Of a DNA stretch of 64,000 nucleotides, positions 34,901 through 42,469 are shown piece after piece. The DNA comes from UBA12077 sp963665525. GTDB taxonomy: Bacteria > Bacteroidota > Bacteroidia > Bacteroidales > UBA12077. The position numbers and the translations under genes are program-made. The notes beneath the pieces are model-generated. The model did not search any database. It worked only from the letters and a program-made list of their open reading frames with translations, and was not told the origin of the DNA. The number at the start of each line of letters is the position of its first letter. The stretch's first letter is position 1. The stretch spans positions 868,001 to 932,000 of the forward strand of contig OY762280.1 of assembly GCA_963665525.1 (NCBI GenBank). The letters are read 5' to 3'.

Positions 34901-35203
34901 TATAATTTGAGATTAGAGTTAGTTGCAATTGAAACACAATTTTATGGTAATAAGTCAAAAGGCGAAATAGGTGAAAGAAATAATCCAACTATTTATAGTC
35001 GATTAGGTGTTGCGCAAATGGGAACTGATAATTCAACTTATGGTCCTACACCAACTCATCGTAGAAGTCTTGATATTGCTCAAAAAGAATTTGAAAAAAT
35101 AAAAATGAAGTTAACAGATATCATCGATAATAAAATTCCTGTTCTTGAAAATGAATTGCAAAAGGCAGGTGCACCTTGGATAGAAGGACAAAAGCTACCA
35201 TAA
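31937..35203 (+). CDS. Large secreted Asp-box (BNR/sortilin-like) beta-propeller protein
   Basis: A 1088-residue protein with signal peptide (LFLTTLILALTFIGNAQ). At least ten Asp-box motifs (SxDxGxxW) are visible from about residue 70 to 700, e.g. YKSEDGGNNW, YKSTDGGITW, YKSVNGGETW, YKSTDRGASW, WRSEDRGDSW and FKSTDKGKSW, which suggests two seven-bladed propellers as in xyloglucanase-like or VPS10/sortilin proteins. About 850-930 looks like an FlgD/Ig-like domain (GVNRISWDLRTEA, YMVAPGKYTVSM), and the C-terminus is helical. No catalytic residues of a known hydrolase family could be assigned. Abundant in Bacteroidota; function unknown. Confidence 0.85.
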   Translation: MKKTTLFLTTLILALTFIGNAQNKEPETLVNETTFSGLEFRNIGPAFMSGRIADIAIHPGNDNIWYVAVGSGGVWKTVNAGTTWKPVFDNQNSYSIGCVTIDESNPNIVWVGTGENIGGRHVGFGDGIYKSEDGGNNWTNMGLKESEHISKIIVHPHNSNIIWVASQGPLWSKGGERGLYKSTDGGITWRKTLGDNEWTGVTDIVIDPRNPDCMYAATWQRHRNIAAYMGGGPGTAIYKSVNGGETWEILTNGLPTSNMGKIGLAISPQKPDIIYAAIELDRRTGGIYKSTDRGASWEKQSDVVSGATGPHYYQELYACPHQFDKIYLVDVRMQISEDGGKTFKRMKEQFKHSDNHSLAFKKDDPNYLLVGTDGGIYESFDLTETWRYIPNLPITQFYKVAVDDAEPFYNIYGGTQDNSTQGGPSRTDNISGIRNSDWEIVLFADGHQPATEPGNPDIVYAEWQQGNLVRTDRKTGEIVYIQPQPEEGEVYERFNWDAPILVSPHKPTRLYYASQRVWRSEDRGDSWTAISGDLTKNQSRVRLPIMDKTWGYDAPWDLYAMSDYNTITSLAESPIQEELIYAGTDDGYIQVTENGGSDWRKIEVSDLPGVPETAFVNDIKADLFDANTVYIALDNHKFGDFNPYLFKSTDKGKSWRSIKGNLPKRNLVWRLVQDHMKAELMFVASEFGIYFTVDGGKIWTKLTGNIPTISFRDLAIQRRENDLIGASFGRSFYVLDDYSLLREVSEQKLKEEAILFPVRKAWWYKPSNPVGGEKGSLGAQLYTASNPPFGAVFSYYIGKDYKTIKEIRQEKEKQLIKENKNVSFPAWDDLEKERIQDKPFIVFTIKDKEGNVVRTIETTASKGVNRISWDLRTEAKTPIKVDGKKTDKEPRGYMVAPGKYTVSMSKKIDGVLTTLSEPVEFEVVPLRKGSLEGSNPEQVVEFWKEIEILTGDVSAASITLQKAMDKVEAMFTALSRTNEDQKELYAKLYNLRLELVAIETQFYGNKSKGEIGERNNPTIYSRLGVAQMGTDNSTYGPTPTHRRSLDIAQKEFEKIKMKLTDIIDNKIPVLENELQKAGAPWIEGQKLP

Positions 35204-35226
35204 TTGACATAAATTATATTCAACTT

Positions 35227-35264
35227 AAATAAGTTCTGTCAATTTGATTTGATAGAACTTATTT
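35227..35264 (+). terminator. Probable terminator after the beta-propeller gene
   Basis: AAATAAGTTCT and AGAACTTATTT form an 11-bp stem, with a further 4 bp after a G-T mismatch, around a short loop. The following T run is interrupted, so strength is uncertain. Confidence 0.6.
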
Positions 35265-35378
35265 CTTTATTCAACAATGTCATCATGTCATTTGTTATCA
35301 TCAATAAATTATTTGGCAAGCAATTTGAAAAGAAAAAATCTACATATATAAATATTTAAAAAATTAAAGCTGATAATT

Positions 35379-35774
35379 ATGAATATGGAAATTTATTTTG
35401 ATGGAAATAAAAAAGTGAATGCCAACTTTAATGGTAACATTATAAAAACAGATCAACCTATTCAAGGAGGAGGAGAGGGAAGTGCTCCTGCGCCATTCGA
35501 TTTATTTTTAGCATCAATTGGTACATGTGCAGGAATTTATGTTAAAGGTTTTTGTGATCAAAGAGGAATATCATCTGAAAATATTAAGATTATTCAGAAA
35601 TTGAACTTTAATCCAATGACTCGAATGATTGATAAAATTGATCTGGAGATTCAGGTTCCGGAAGATTTTCCTGAAAAATATAAAGATGCAGTTATTAACT
35701 CTGCTAATTTGTGTGCTGTAAAAAAACACATGCAACAACCACCAGCATTCGATGTTTACACCAAAACAGTATAA
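35379..35774 (+). CDS. OsmC family protein
   Basis: A 131-residue OsmC-fold protein. Two conserved Cys are present, one in PFDLFLASIGTCAGIYVKGFC and one in SANLCAVKKHMQQPPAF, the pair that reduces organic or fatty-acid hydroperoxides in Ohr/OsmC enzymes. The overall form is closest to the short YhfA-like branch, whose substrates are not established. Cytoplasmic. A second in-frame ATG lies two codons downstream. It has its own terminator. Confidence 0.9.
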   Translation: MNMEIYFDGNKKVNANFNGNIIKTDQPIQGGGEGSAPAPFDLFLASIGTCAGIYVKGFCDQRGISSENIKIIQKLNFNPMTRMIDKIDLEIQVPEDFPEKYKDAVINSANLCAVKKHMQQPPAFDVYTKTV

Positions 35775-35778
35775 TATA

Positions 35779-35806
35779 AAACCCGGTAATATCCGGGTTT
35801 ATTTTT
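35779..35806 (+). terminator. Intrinsic terminator after osmC-like gene
   Basis: AAACCCGG (35779-35786) and CCGGGTTT (35793-35800) form an 8-bp stem with a 6-nt loop, followed by ATTTTT. It sits at the end of the convergent DUF5808 gene and may serve both. Confidence 0.85.
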
Positions 35807-36020
35807 ATAAAAAGATCGTTGTTACAACTACTATTGCAATAATTGCTAATATCATGATGTAAGCAAACGGACTGGCAAAATTTAAAGTAAAACCTAAAGT
35901 TGGATCTTGTTTAGGAACAGTTAATCTTGGATCTTTTTTATTTATATAGAATGGTCCTCTCCAGTTTCCCGGATCTTTGCTCATATTGTTTAAAATACTT
36001 TCATCCATCTTTCTTTTCAT
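35805..36020 (-). CDS. DUF5808 small membrane protein
   Basis: A 71-residue protein. Residues 15-48 carry the DUF5808 pattern (DPGNWRGPFYINKKDPRLTVPKQ and GFTLNFASP), followed by one membrane helix (IMILAIIAIVVVTTIFL) at the C-terminus, with only 1-2 residues after it. It looks like a tail-anchored inner-membrane protein with the DUF5808 part on the cytoplasmic side. Its ATG overlaps the stop codon of the upstream O-methyltransferase by 4 nt, so the two are translationally coupled. Function unknown. Confidence 0.8.
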   Translation of the reverse strand: MKRKMDESILNNMSKDPGNWRGPFYINKKDPRLTVPKQDPTLGFTLNFASPFAYIMILAIIAIVVVTTIFL

Positions 36021-37123
36021 GATCTTATTTTTTTTATTTCAATAATTGAGAATGGTGCTGCTGTTTCAATGATCTTATGAAGTTTTAAGTCAGCTTTTTT
36101 GACAATATCAATAAATTCTTCTTTAGTACGTTCTTTGCCTCCGCTTCTTCCTACAAGCATTTGTATATCATAAAGTTTAGCAAATGAGTATCGATTGTTA
36201 TTTTTAATAATAGGTTCAAAAACCAGAATTTTACCATTGGAAGGAAGAACTTGTCCAATTCGTTTTAGCAGATCAATACATTGTTCATCCGATAAATTGT
36301 GGATTATGCTTTTTAAGAAATACATGTCTCCTCCTTCAGGAATGGTTTCAAAAAAGTTTCCTGCTATGGTCTCTAATCTGTCTTCGACATTGTATTCTTT
36401 GGCAATTTTTATTGCACCTTCAACAACATGTGGTAAATCAAACACTTTACCCTTAATCGAATGGTACTTATATAAAATCATTGCCAGTAACATGCCCTGA
36501 CCGCCTCCTATATCAATAATTGTATTGGCTTTACAAAAATTATATTCGGAAAGAATAGCATAACTCAACATGAGCGAAGAGTTTGTCATAGCATCATTAT
36601 AAATACTATTCTTTTCAGGATTTTTCTCAAGATATTCAAATACATCCATGCCAAGCACTTTTTGGGCTGCATTTTCTCCTGTTTTTACAACATGATCCAA
36701 TTCTTCGAACATTTTCCAGTTAATACCATTTACCTGGTGAATAACCATATGTCGCATGGAATCTGTTCTATCCAATAAGGTTTTTGATAAACGATTATTT
36801 ACAAAGATTTTATTTTCTTTCTCAATAAAAACCTCTTGGCTGGCTAACATACGCATGAGTCTATAAAGAGATTCTTCATGTGAGTTTGATAACTGAGCTA
36901 GTTCAGCAATAGGTTTTGGACCGTGTATGAGATATTCGGCTAAGTTTAAGTCTGCAGCAACCCCAATGGCTTTGGTAACATAAAAGCCTTGTACCATTTC
37001 AATAATAGCAACATTGGCAGGTGTTAATTTTCTTGATAATCTTACAAGAAAAAATCTAAATCGTTCAAAAACTTTTAGAATTTTTGCAGAAGGGTATTTA
37101 GGAATTCGTATATTATTTTGCAT
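36017..37123 (-). CDS. SAM-dependent O-methyltransferase (family 2, acetylserotonin-OMT-like)
   Basis: A 368-residue enzyme. The N-terminal winged-helix dimerisation domain (about 35-120, VTKAIGVAADLNLAEYLIHGPKPIAELAQ) is followed by a Rossmann methyltransferase domain with SAM motif IIDIGGGQGML and the catalytic His segment FLKSIIHNLSDEQCIDLLKRIGQVL. The family methylates hydroxyls of small natural products such as phenols, isoprenoid or polyketide intermediates. It is divergent from the thioesterase-KAS III operon, which suggests tailoring of that product. Coupled to the DUF5808 gene downstream. Confidence 0.88.
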   Translation of the reverse strand: MQNNIRIPKYPSAKILKVFERFRFFLVRLSRKLTPANVAIIEMVQGFYVTKAIGVAADLNLAEYLIHGPKPIAELAQLSNSHEESLYRLMRMLASQEVFIEKENKIFVNNRLSKTLLDRTDSMRHMVIHQVNGINWKMFEELDHVVKTGENAAQKVLGMDVFEYLEKNPEKNSIYNDAMTNSSLMLSYAILSEYNFCKANTIIDIGGGQGMLLAMILYKYHSIKGKVFDLPHVVEGAIKIAKEYNVEDRLETIAGNFFETIPEGGDMYFLKSIIHNLSDEQCIDLLKRIGQVLPSNGKILVFEPIIKNNNRYSFAKLYDIQMLVGRSGGKERTKEEFIDIVKKADLKLHKIIETAAPFSIIEIKKIRS

Positions 37124-37249
37124 TGTATAATTTGAAAAATGAAGTATAAAAATAGGAAACTTTTTTGGATAAAAACCGCATTGCTTTTGATGAAAAGATA
37201 AAAAAAGTCCATTTTTCTAACTATTTTTACGATTCAATTCAAACCGAAC

Positions 37250-37645
37250 ATGAAATATAGCTTTAAAACAAAGGTACGCGGATATGAATTAGATTCTTAT
37301 GGGCATGTTAATAATGCTGTTTATATAAGTTATACCGAGCAAGCTCGTTGGGAGATATTAAAAGAAGCTGGATTGTTGGATGTATTCTTACATACAAATC
37401 TTTTATTAGTTGTTACAGAAACTAATATACGATATATGCGCGAACTTAAATTGTTAGATGAAATTAATGTTGAAACAACGGTAAAGTTAGAAGCACCATA
37501 TCTTGTTTTTTATCATGATATATTGAATTTAACAGATGAAAATAAATCTGCTAAAGCTGAGGTGAAAACATTATTAATTGATAAAGATCGTATTCCTCAG
37601 GATATCCCTGAAGAGCTTATGGCAATTGTAAAGTCGAAAAGTTAA
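37250..37645 (+). CDS. Hotdog-fold acyl-CoA/ACP thioesterase (4HBT)
   Basis: A 131-residue single-hotdog protein with the 4-hydroxybenzoyl-CoA thioesterase pattern YELDSYGHVNNAVYISYTEQARWE, including the catalytic Asp (LD) and HVNN. It should hydrolyse an acyl thioester and so could release the product of the following enzymes. It is the first gene of a compressed operon: its TAA overlaps the ATG of the next gene by one base. A YbgC/FadM-like housekeeping role is possible, but the coupling to the next genes favours a pathway-specific one. Confidence 0.88.
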   Translation: MKYSFKTKVRGYELDSYGHVNNAVYISYTEQARWEILKEAGLLDVFLHTNLLLVVTETNIRYMRELKLLDEINVETTVKLEAPYLVFYHDILNLTDENKSAKAEVKTLLIDKDRIPQDIPEELMAIVKSKS

Positions 37646-38385
37646 TGGAACAAAATAATATTGTTAGTTGGGAACGTAAAGATGAAATAGGAATATTGTC
37701 TATTTCGAATAGTAAGAAAAATTATTTGGATTCTCCTGATTTTATCAGCTTGGAAAAACTACAAGAATGGACTTCTGATAAGACTTTAGAAGGGATTATT
37801 ATAACTGGAGCTGGACGAAACTTTTCTGCCGGTGCCGACATTGAGAAACTTCAGGATCTGGCAAAAGATGTCGAATTGTTAGAGAGTAAAATGAACGAAG
37901 GGAAGAAGATTCTTGATTTTATTGAAGATTTGGAAATTCCTGTTATTGCAGCAATAAATGGTGTTTGTTTTGGTGGTGGACTTGAAATTGCATTAGCAAG
38001 TCATATTCGTGTTGCTTCTTTAAATACTTTATTTGCATTTCCTGAAACAAATCACGGATTAATTCCCGGTTTAGGTGGTACTTATCGATTATTTAAACTT
38101 ATCGGAAATAAAGCATATGAATTAATCCTCAATGCCGATATGGTTAATGCCGAATATGCATCTAACATTGGGTTGATTAATCATATTAGTAGTTCAAAAG
38201 ATTCAATGGTATTTGCAGAAGATTTACTTCTAAATATGATTAAAGATCGCTCGGTAGAAGTTATAAAATCAGTTATGCAGGCTATTAAAAATGGCAATAA
38301 CTTAAGTAGAGAAGAAGCCTTAAAAGCCGAAACAGAGCTTTTTTGTAAATTGGCTGTTAATGTAAAATTTCATCAGCAGGATTAA
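37645..38385 (+). CDS. Enoyl-CoA hydratase/isomerase family protein (first copy)
   Basis: A 246-residue crotonase-fold protein. The oxyanion-hole segments FSAGADI and CFGGGLEIAL are present, as are both catalytic glutamates of classical hydratases (GGGLE and FPETNHGLIPGLGGTYRL). It is thus likely to be an active hydratase/dehydratase on an enoyl or 3-hydroxyacyl thioester. It is coupled by overlapping stop/start to the thioesterase upstream and is 1 bp from the AcpS-like gene downstream. A second, divergent crotonase follows in the same operon. Confidence 0.9.
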   Translation: MEQNNIVSWERKDEIGILSISNSKKNYLDSPDFISLEKLQEWTSDKTLEGIIITGAGRNFSAGADIEKLQDLAKDVELLESKMNEGKKILDFIEDLEIPVIAAINGVCFGGGLEIALASHIRVASLNTLFAFPETNHGLIPGLGGTYRLFKLIGNKAYELILNADMVNAEYASNIGLINHISSSKDSMVFAEDLLLNMIKDRSVEVIKSVMQAIKNGNNLSREEALKAETELFCKLAVNVKFHQQD

Positions 38386-38386
38386 G

Positions 38387-38734
38387 ATGTACAAGGAAAT
38401 AGAACAAATACATTCTGTAGATGAAATAGAACAAGTTTTAAAAAAACATACTACTGATTATTATTTTAGCGAAGATGAAATAAAATTGGTAGAAAATAAA
38501 AATGCTATAAAAAGCTTAGGAGCTAGATATTTGATTAAAAAATCAATCTTAGATTTCCTTAATCTCGAAAATGAGTTTAAAGATATTAAGATAGAAAATG
38601 ACCGAAATGGAAAACCTTTTGTGAGCTTTATGAATAAAGTTAAAGAAAGGATAAATCAGGAAAGAATTCAAAATGTACAGGTATCTATTTCGCATTCAAG
38701 AAACTATATAACAACTTTAGTTGTAATTGAGTAA
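38387..38734 (+). CDS. AcpS-like 4'-phosphopantetheinyl transferase superfamily protein
   Basis: A 115-residue protein resembling AcpS, the enzyme that attaches phosphopantetheine to acyl carrier proteins. Retained are the central helix (LGARYLIKKSILDFL), GKP (75-77) and VQVSISHS (97-104). The Mg2+-binding Glu of the AcpS motif FxxKE is Lys here (Lys52), and the N-terminal GxDxxxI is not clear, so activity is uncertain. It sits between two hydratase genes with 1-nt spacing or overlap. The position suggests it serves a dedicated carrier protein, which I do not find in the window. Confidence 0.72.
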   Translation: MYKEIEQIHSVDEIEQVLKKHTTDYYFSEDEIKLVENKNAIKSLGARYLIKKSILDFLNLENEFKDIKIENDRNGKPFVSFMNKVKERINQERIQNVQVSISHSRNYITTLVVIE

Positions 38735-39384
38735 TGTTTAAAGTATTAAATTGGTACATAAAAGATCATATTGGTTATTTAGAAATTAATAACCCACCAT
38801 CGAACCCAATGGATTCTATTTTTTTCGAAGAATTTTATTGGTGGAGAACAGAAATAGTAGAACAATCAGGAGTTTCTGCTGTAGTCATTCATGGTAAAGG
38901 GCGCCATTTTTCATCAGGTGCAGTATTAAATGATCTACTTGGGATTATTAATTCAAGCCATTCACAAATTGGTGATACAAGTAAGATTAGTAAATTTTTA
39001 AATAAGAATAGTAGGATTTTCTATTCATTAAAAGATTTAAAAATTCCTGTAATAGCAGCAGTTCGAGGTGTTTGTTTAGGTTCTGCATTCGAGTTAGCAT
39101 TGTGTGCCGATTACATTGTATGTGGTGAAAAAGCAGTTTTAGGTTTACCTGAAACAACTTTTGGATTGATGCCTGGATGTACAGGAACTTATACATTGCC
39201 TAAAATTGTTGGAAAAGCTTTAGCTTTGGAACTTATTTTAACCGGAGATACTTTTTCTCCTCAAGAGGCTAAAAATATGGGAATATTAACCAAGATATTC
39301 CCATCGAAGGAGGTATTAAACGAAGCAACCCTTGTTGCTCATAAACTTGCTTCAAAGAATATTAAAGAAATAAAATCTATATAG
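38734..39384 (+). CDS. Enoyl-CoA hydratase/isomerase family protein (second copy)
   Basis: A 216-residue crotonase-fold protein, shorter than usual at the C-terminus and divergent from the first copy. The oxyanion loop reads HFSSGAVLNDLL, where the usual Gly-Ala-Asp is altered. The second segment is RGVCLGSAFELAL. Both catalytic Glu positions are kept (SAFE and LPETTFGLMPG). The GGTxRL signature is changed to TGTYTL. It overlaps the AcpS-like gene by one base (TAATG) and precedes the KAS III-like gene by 10 bp. It probably acts on a different intermediate from the first copy. Confidence 0.85.
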   Translation: MFKVLNWYIKDHIGYLEINNPPSNPMDSIFFEEFYWWRTEIVEQSGVSAVVIHGKGRHFSSGAVLNDLLGIINSSHSQIGDTSKISKFLNKNSRIFYSLKDLKIPVIAAVRGVCLGSAFELALCADYIVCGEKAVLGLPETTFGLMPGCTGTYTLPKIVGKALALELILTGDTFSPQEAKNMGILTKIFPSKEVLNEATLVAHKLASKNIKEIKSI

Positions 39385-39394
39385 AAATTTAATT

Positions 39395-40522
39395 ATGACC
39401 AAAAATATATCATCAGAAGTATTTGTGAAATTAGTTGGTGCAGGATCGTATTTGCCGGGTAATCCAATCACTATCGATGAAGTGGATCAATATTTAGGAG
39501 ATCTTACAGAAGCGCCACAAAAAATTCAAAAGTGGCTTCATCGAATGAAAGATTTGATGAAAGAAATGCTCGAAGTAGATTATTACCATTATGCTATTGA
39601 TAAAGAAACAGGTGAGTTTACCGATGATAATATTACCATGTCGGTTAAAGCCGCTAAGAAAGCGCTTGAAAAGGCGAATTTAAAAGCCGAAGACATTGAT
39701 CTTATAGTATATGGTAGTGCTCATCAGGACCAAATGCCAACAGCTTCGGTAAGAATTCAGGAAGCACTGGGTATTGAGCAATGTGGTGAAATGTCGATTC
39801 ATGCAAACTGTACTTCGGCATATAAAGCTTTTTTAGTTGCCAGCGATTTTATTAAATCGGGTCGATATAAAAATGCTTTGGTTATTTCATCAAGCATGTC
39901 TTCTTCTGAATTAAGAGCCGATTACTATAACCAGGAGATTGTAAAAAAAGAAGAACTTTTTCTTCGGTATTTTTTGAGTGATGGTGCAGGGGCATTGGTG
40001 TTACAAGCTGCAGAAGAAAAGAAAGATGGACTGTTTGTTGAGAGTACTTACATGGAATCTATTGGAGGTAAAAAGCCTTCGGCTATGTTAAATAAGCGTC
40101 CAGCATATTGGATGAATCCTAAAAAAGAGTATGACTTAGGTTATCATCATTTGGCACAAATGTTTAATGAGCAGTTACGTACACATTTTCATGATGATGA
40201 TGGAAGTGTATTTTTAAAAGGATTAAAAAGAATGCTCAATAAATATCCTATCAATTTAGATGAGATAAAATACTTCCAGGTTAATTTTCCTTCAAAGCAT
40301 ATTTCAGAATTAATAATGGACGAGTGCGATGAATTAGGAATTGACCGATCAACACTTTATACAAAGATGGCTTCGATGGGATATGCAGGGCCTCCAATGG
40401 CATTTATTTCTATCGATAAAATTATTTCTGAAGAAAAATTAAATCCTAATGATTTGATCTTGAGTTTTGTTACAGAAGTTAGTAAATTTATGCAAGCGGG
40501 GTACGTACTGAAATTTTACTAG
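39395..40522 (+). CDS. KAS III-like condensing enzyme (thiolase fold) with altered active site
   Basis: A 375-residue protein of the FabH/KAS III superfamily. It shows LVGAGSYLPGNPITIDEVDQYLG at the start and the nucleophile Cys139 in IHANCTSAYKAFLVAS. By eye, the usual His (HQANxRI) aligns with Asn297 in QVNFPSKHI and the usual Asn (GNTSAAS) with Tyr330 in MGYAGPPMAF. It may thus be an acyltransferase-like or non-decarboxylating relative rather than a normal FabH. It is longer than FabH (about 320) and in size resembles DarB-type synthases. Last gene of the coupled operon. Confidence 0.82.
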   Translation: MTKNISSEVFVKLVGAGSYLPGNPITIDEVDQYLGDLTEAPQKIQKWLHRMKDLMKEMLEVDYYHYAIDKETGEFTDDNITMSVKAAKKALEKANLKAEDIDLIVYGSAHQDQMPTASVRIQEALGIEQCGEMSIHANCTSAYKAFLVASDFIKSGRYKNALVISSSMSSSELRADYYNQEIVKKEELFLRYFLSDGAGALVLQAAEEKKDGLFVESTYMESIGGKKPSAMLNKRPAYWMNPKKEYDLGYHHLAQMFNEQLRTHFHDDDGSVFLKGLKRMLNKYPINLDEIKYFQVNFPSKHISELIMDECDELGIDRSTLYTKMASMGYAGPPMAFISIDKIISEEKLNPNDLILSFVTEVSKFMQAGYVLKFY

Positions 40523-40613
40523 TTTGGCATAGTTTATGCTAAATGATTGTTATTAATTTTTTATTGTATATTTATTAAACGAACAAAATGATTACTAATT
40601 AACATTTAGGGTT

Positions 40614-41273
40614 ATGAAAAAATTTTTTACAATCGCATTACTTGCATTAATGGTTCAGTTTTCTTTTGCTCAGGAAGAGAAAAAAGATGAAAAGAAAGGT
40701 AAAAGAGATGATATCAATACAATCTTTACTAAAGATAATCTAAAAGTTACAGGTGGATTTATAGCTCCACAAGTAAGAGTTGGGAATGTTCATGAAGATG
40801 TTTCAATGATGCTTGGTGGTAAAATTGGAATGACCTTTAACGATAGGTTTTCTTTAGGACTCGCTGGTTACGGATTAACCAATAACAGCAACTTCGATAT
40901 TAATGTGGGAACACCACAACAAGAACTTGTTCGTCTTGGTATGGGATATGGCGGACTTAATCTGGAATATACTTTATTTACAAATAATAAGATTCATTTT
41001 TCAATTCCTGTTTTAGTTGGTGCCGGTGGAGTTTATGTATATGAAGACGATGGGGATTATTTCAATAGTGAATGGGATGAGATTGAGAATAGTGCAGCAT
41101 TTATTGTAGAACCAGGTATTGATGTGGAACTTAATTTATTTAAGTTTTTCAGAGTAGGTTTAGGAGCAACTTATCGTTATGTTTCTCAAACAGATTTACC
41201 AATATCAGATTTATCTGATGAAGATTTATCTGGTCTTATGTTTAATGCTTCATTCAAATTTGGATTCTTCTAG
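40614..41273 (+). CDS. Outer-membrane beta-barrel protein
   Basis: A 219-residue protein with a signal peptide (FTIALLALMVQFSFAQ), a charged linker (EEKKDEKKGKRDD) and alternating amphipathic strands ending in an aromatic residue (MFNASFKFGFF), as expected for a small outer-membrane barrel. Repeated Gly-rich strands (MLGGKIGMTFNDRFSLGLAGYGL, LVRLGMGYGGLNLEYTLF) support this. It lies between the KAS III-like and dehydrogenase genes, but the terminator after it and the 91-bp gap before it make membership of the pathway unclear. Confidence 0.8.
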   Translation: MKKFFTIALLALMVQFSFAQEEKKDEKKGKRDDINTIFTKDNLKVTGGFIAPQVRVGNVHEDVSMMLGGKIGMTFNDRFSLGLAGYGLTNNSNFDINVGTPQQELVRLGMGYGGLNLEYTLFTNNKIHFSIPVLVGAGGVYVYEDDGDYFNSEWDEIENSAAFIVEPGIDVELNLFKFFRVGLGATYRYVSQTDLPISDLSDEDLSGLMFNASFKFGFF

Positions 41274-41298
41274 AATTATAAACATATTAATATAATCG

Positions 41299-41327
41299 AG
41301 ACTGCTCATAAAGGGCAGTCTTTTTTT
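41299..41327 (+). terminator. Intrinsic terminator after the beta-barrel gene
   Basis: AGACTGC (41299-41305) and GCAGTCT (41315-41321) form a stem followed by seven T. It separates the upstream genes from the dehydrogenase gene. Confidence 0.85.
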
Positions 41328-41377
41328 ATTCCTAAAGAACTACTAAATTTATATTTTGTATTAATCTTGAAATTGCA

Positions 41378-42382
41378 ATGAATAGGATAAAAAAGATAGG
41401 ATTGATAGGCAGTGGTAAAATGGGATCAGATTTATTTCATTATTTATCTGATTTTGGTTTTCAATTAATTTGGTTTACACGAAATAAAGAGCATAAAGAA
41501 GTTCTTAAGAATACTTTTCGAAAAAAGATTAAGAGACAATTGAAACATGGTTTAATTAGTCAGGAAATTTTTGATCTTAAAGAAACTTATCAGATTACTA
41601 ACAATTTAAATAATTTATCAGATTGTGATTTAATTATTGAGTCGGTAATTGAAGAACGTGATGTAAAGACAGAATTATTTGAAAAACTTGATGCTTTGGT
41701 AAAGCCATCTTGTGTTTTAGCAACGAATTCCTCTTCTATTTTGCCATCCGAATTATCAGAAAATGTAGAAAGAAAGAACAGAATTCTGGGTTTGCACTTC
41801 TTTTATCCAATTGCATTTAAAAATGTTGTTGAGATTATCGCTTCAAACTACACAGATGAACTATCTATTGAGAAAATGAAACTATTTCTTGATGAGATAA
41901 AAAGGTTTTATATCCTGCAAAATGAAAACGATGCCTTCATTCTGAATCGATTTTTGCTCCAGATACAAATAAAGGCATTGGAAATAGTTCAGCAAAAGGG
42001 AATCGGTTTTAAGCAATTGGATCAAGTATCTAAAAATATCATCCCAGAATTTGGATTGTTTGAAGTTATGGACAGTGTTGGGCATAACACGATGTATAAT
42101 GCCATACTTAATTACTCCAGGATGGATGAGGATAAAAGCAAGTATAAAGCAATACTAAAAGAATTGAAAATGAGATATCCTAAATCAGGATCATTAGAAC
42201 ATTCATTATTTTATGATAGTGATATGAAAGAAGGAATCATTGAAGGTGATTTATTAGTAGAAGTAGAAGAAACTATAAAACAAAATGCTCAGTATTATTT
42301 CGAGGAATATTCTAAGAAATATGAACTCAATATCTTTAATTTAAAGAAAGGACTGGAAGAATTTTGTGGGCTTCAACTTTAA
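41378..42382 (+). CDS. 3-hydroxyacyl-CoA dehydrogenase family protein
   Basis: A 334-residue NAD-binding protein of the 3-hydroxybutyryl/3-hydroxyacyl-CoA dehydrogenase family. The N-terminal Rossmann motif is IGLIGSGKMGSDL. CDLIIESVIEERDVKTELFEKLD and ATNSSSILPSEL are typical, and the catalytic His is in GLHFFYPIAFKNVVEI. The C-terminal helical domain is divergent and longer than usual (about 282 is the norm). It could reduce a 3-ketoacyl thioester or run the reverse oxidation. It lies 87 bp before the FabF-like gene with the same orientation. Confidence 0.87.
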   Translation: MNRIKKIGLIGSGKMGSDLFHYLSDFGFQLIWFTRNKEHKEVLKNTFRKKIKRQLKHGLISQEIFDLKETYQITNNLNNLSDCDLIIESVIEERDVKTELFEKLDALVKPSCVLATNSSSILPSELSENVERKNRILGLHFFYPIAFKNVVEIIASNYTDELSIEKMKLFLDEIKRFYILQNENDAFILNRFLLQIQIKALEIVQQKGIGFKQLDQVSKNIIPEFGLFEVMDSVGHNTMYNAILNYSRMDEDKSKYKAILKELKMRYPKSGSLEHSLFYDSDMKEGIIEGDLLVEVEETIKQNAQYYFEEYSKKYELNIFNLKKGLEEFCGLQL

Positions 42383-42429
42383 AACGTTTAACAACAATCT
42401 ATCTACTATAGAATTATCATTTATTTTAT

Positions 42430-42437
42430 TATTTTTG
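42430..42437 (+). promoter_or_regulatory. -7 box upstream of the FabF-like gene
   Basis: TATTTTTG matches TAnnTTTG 32 bp before the ATG at 42470. It suggests that the FabF-like gene can be transcribed separately from the dehydrogenase gene. No clear -33 element. Confidence 0.45.
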
Positions 42438-42469
42438 GGGTCACCTAACTTGTAAACGATTAAAATTTA

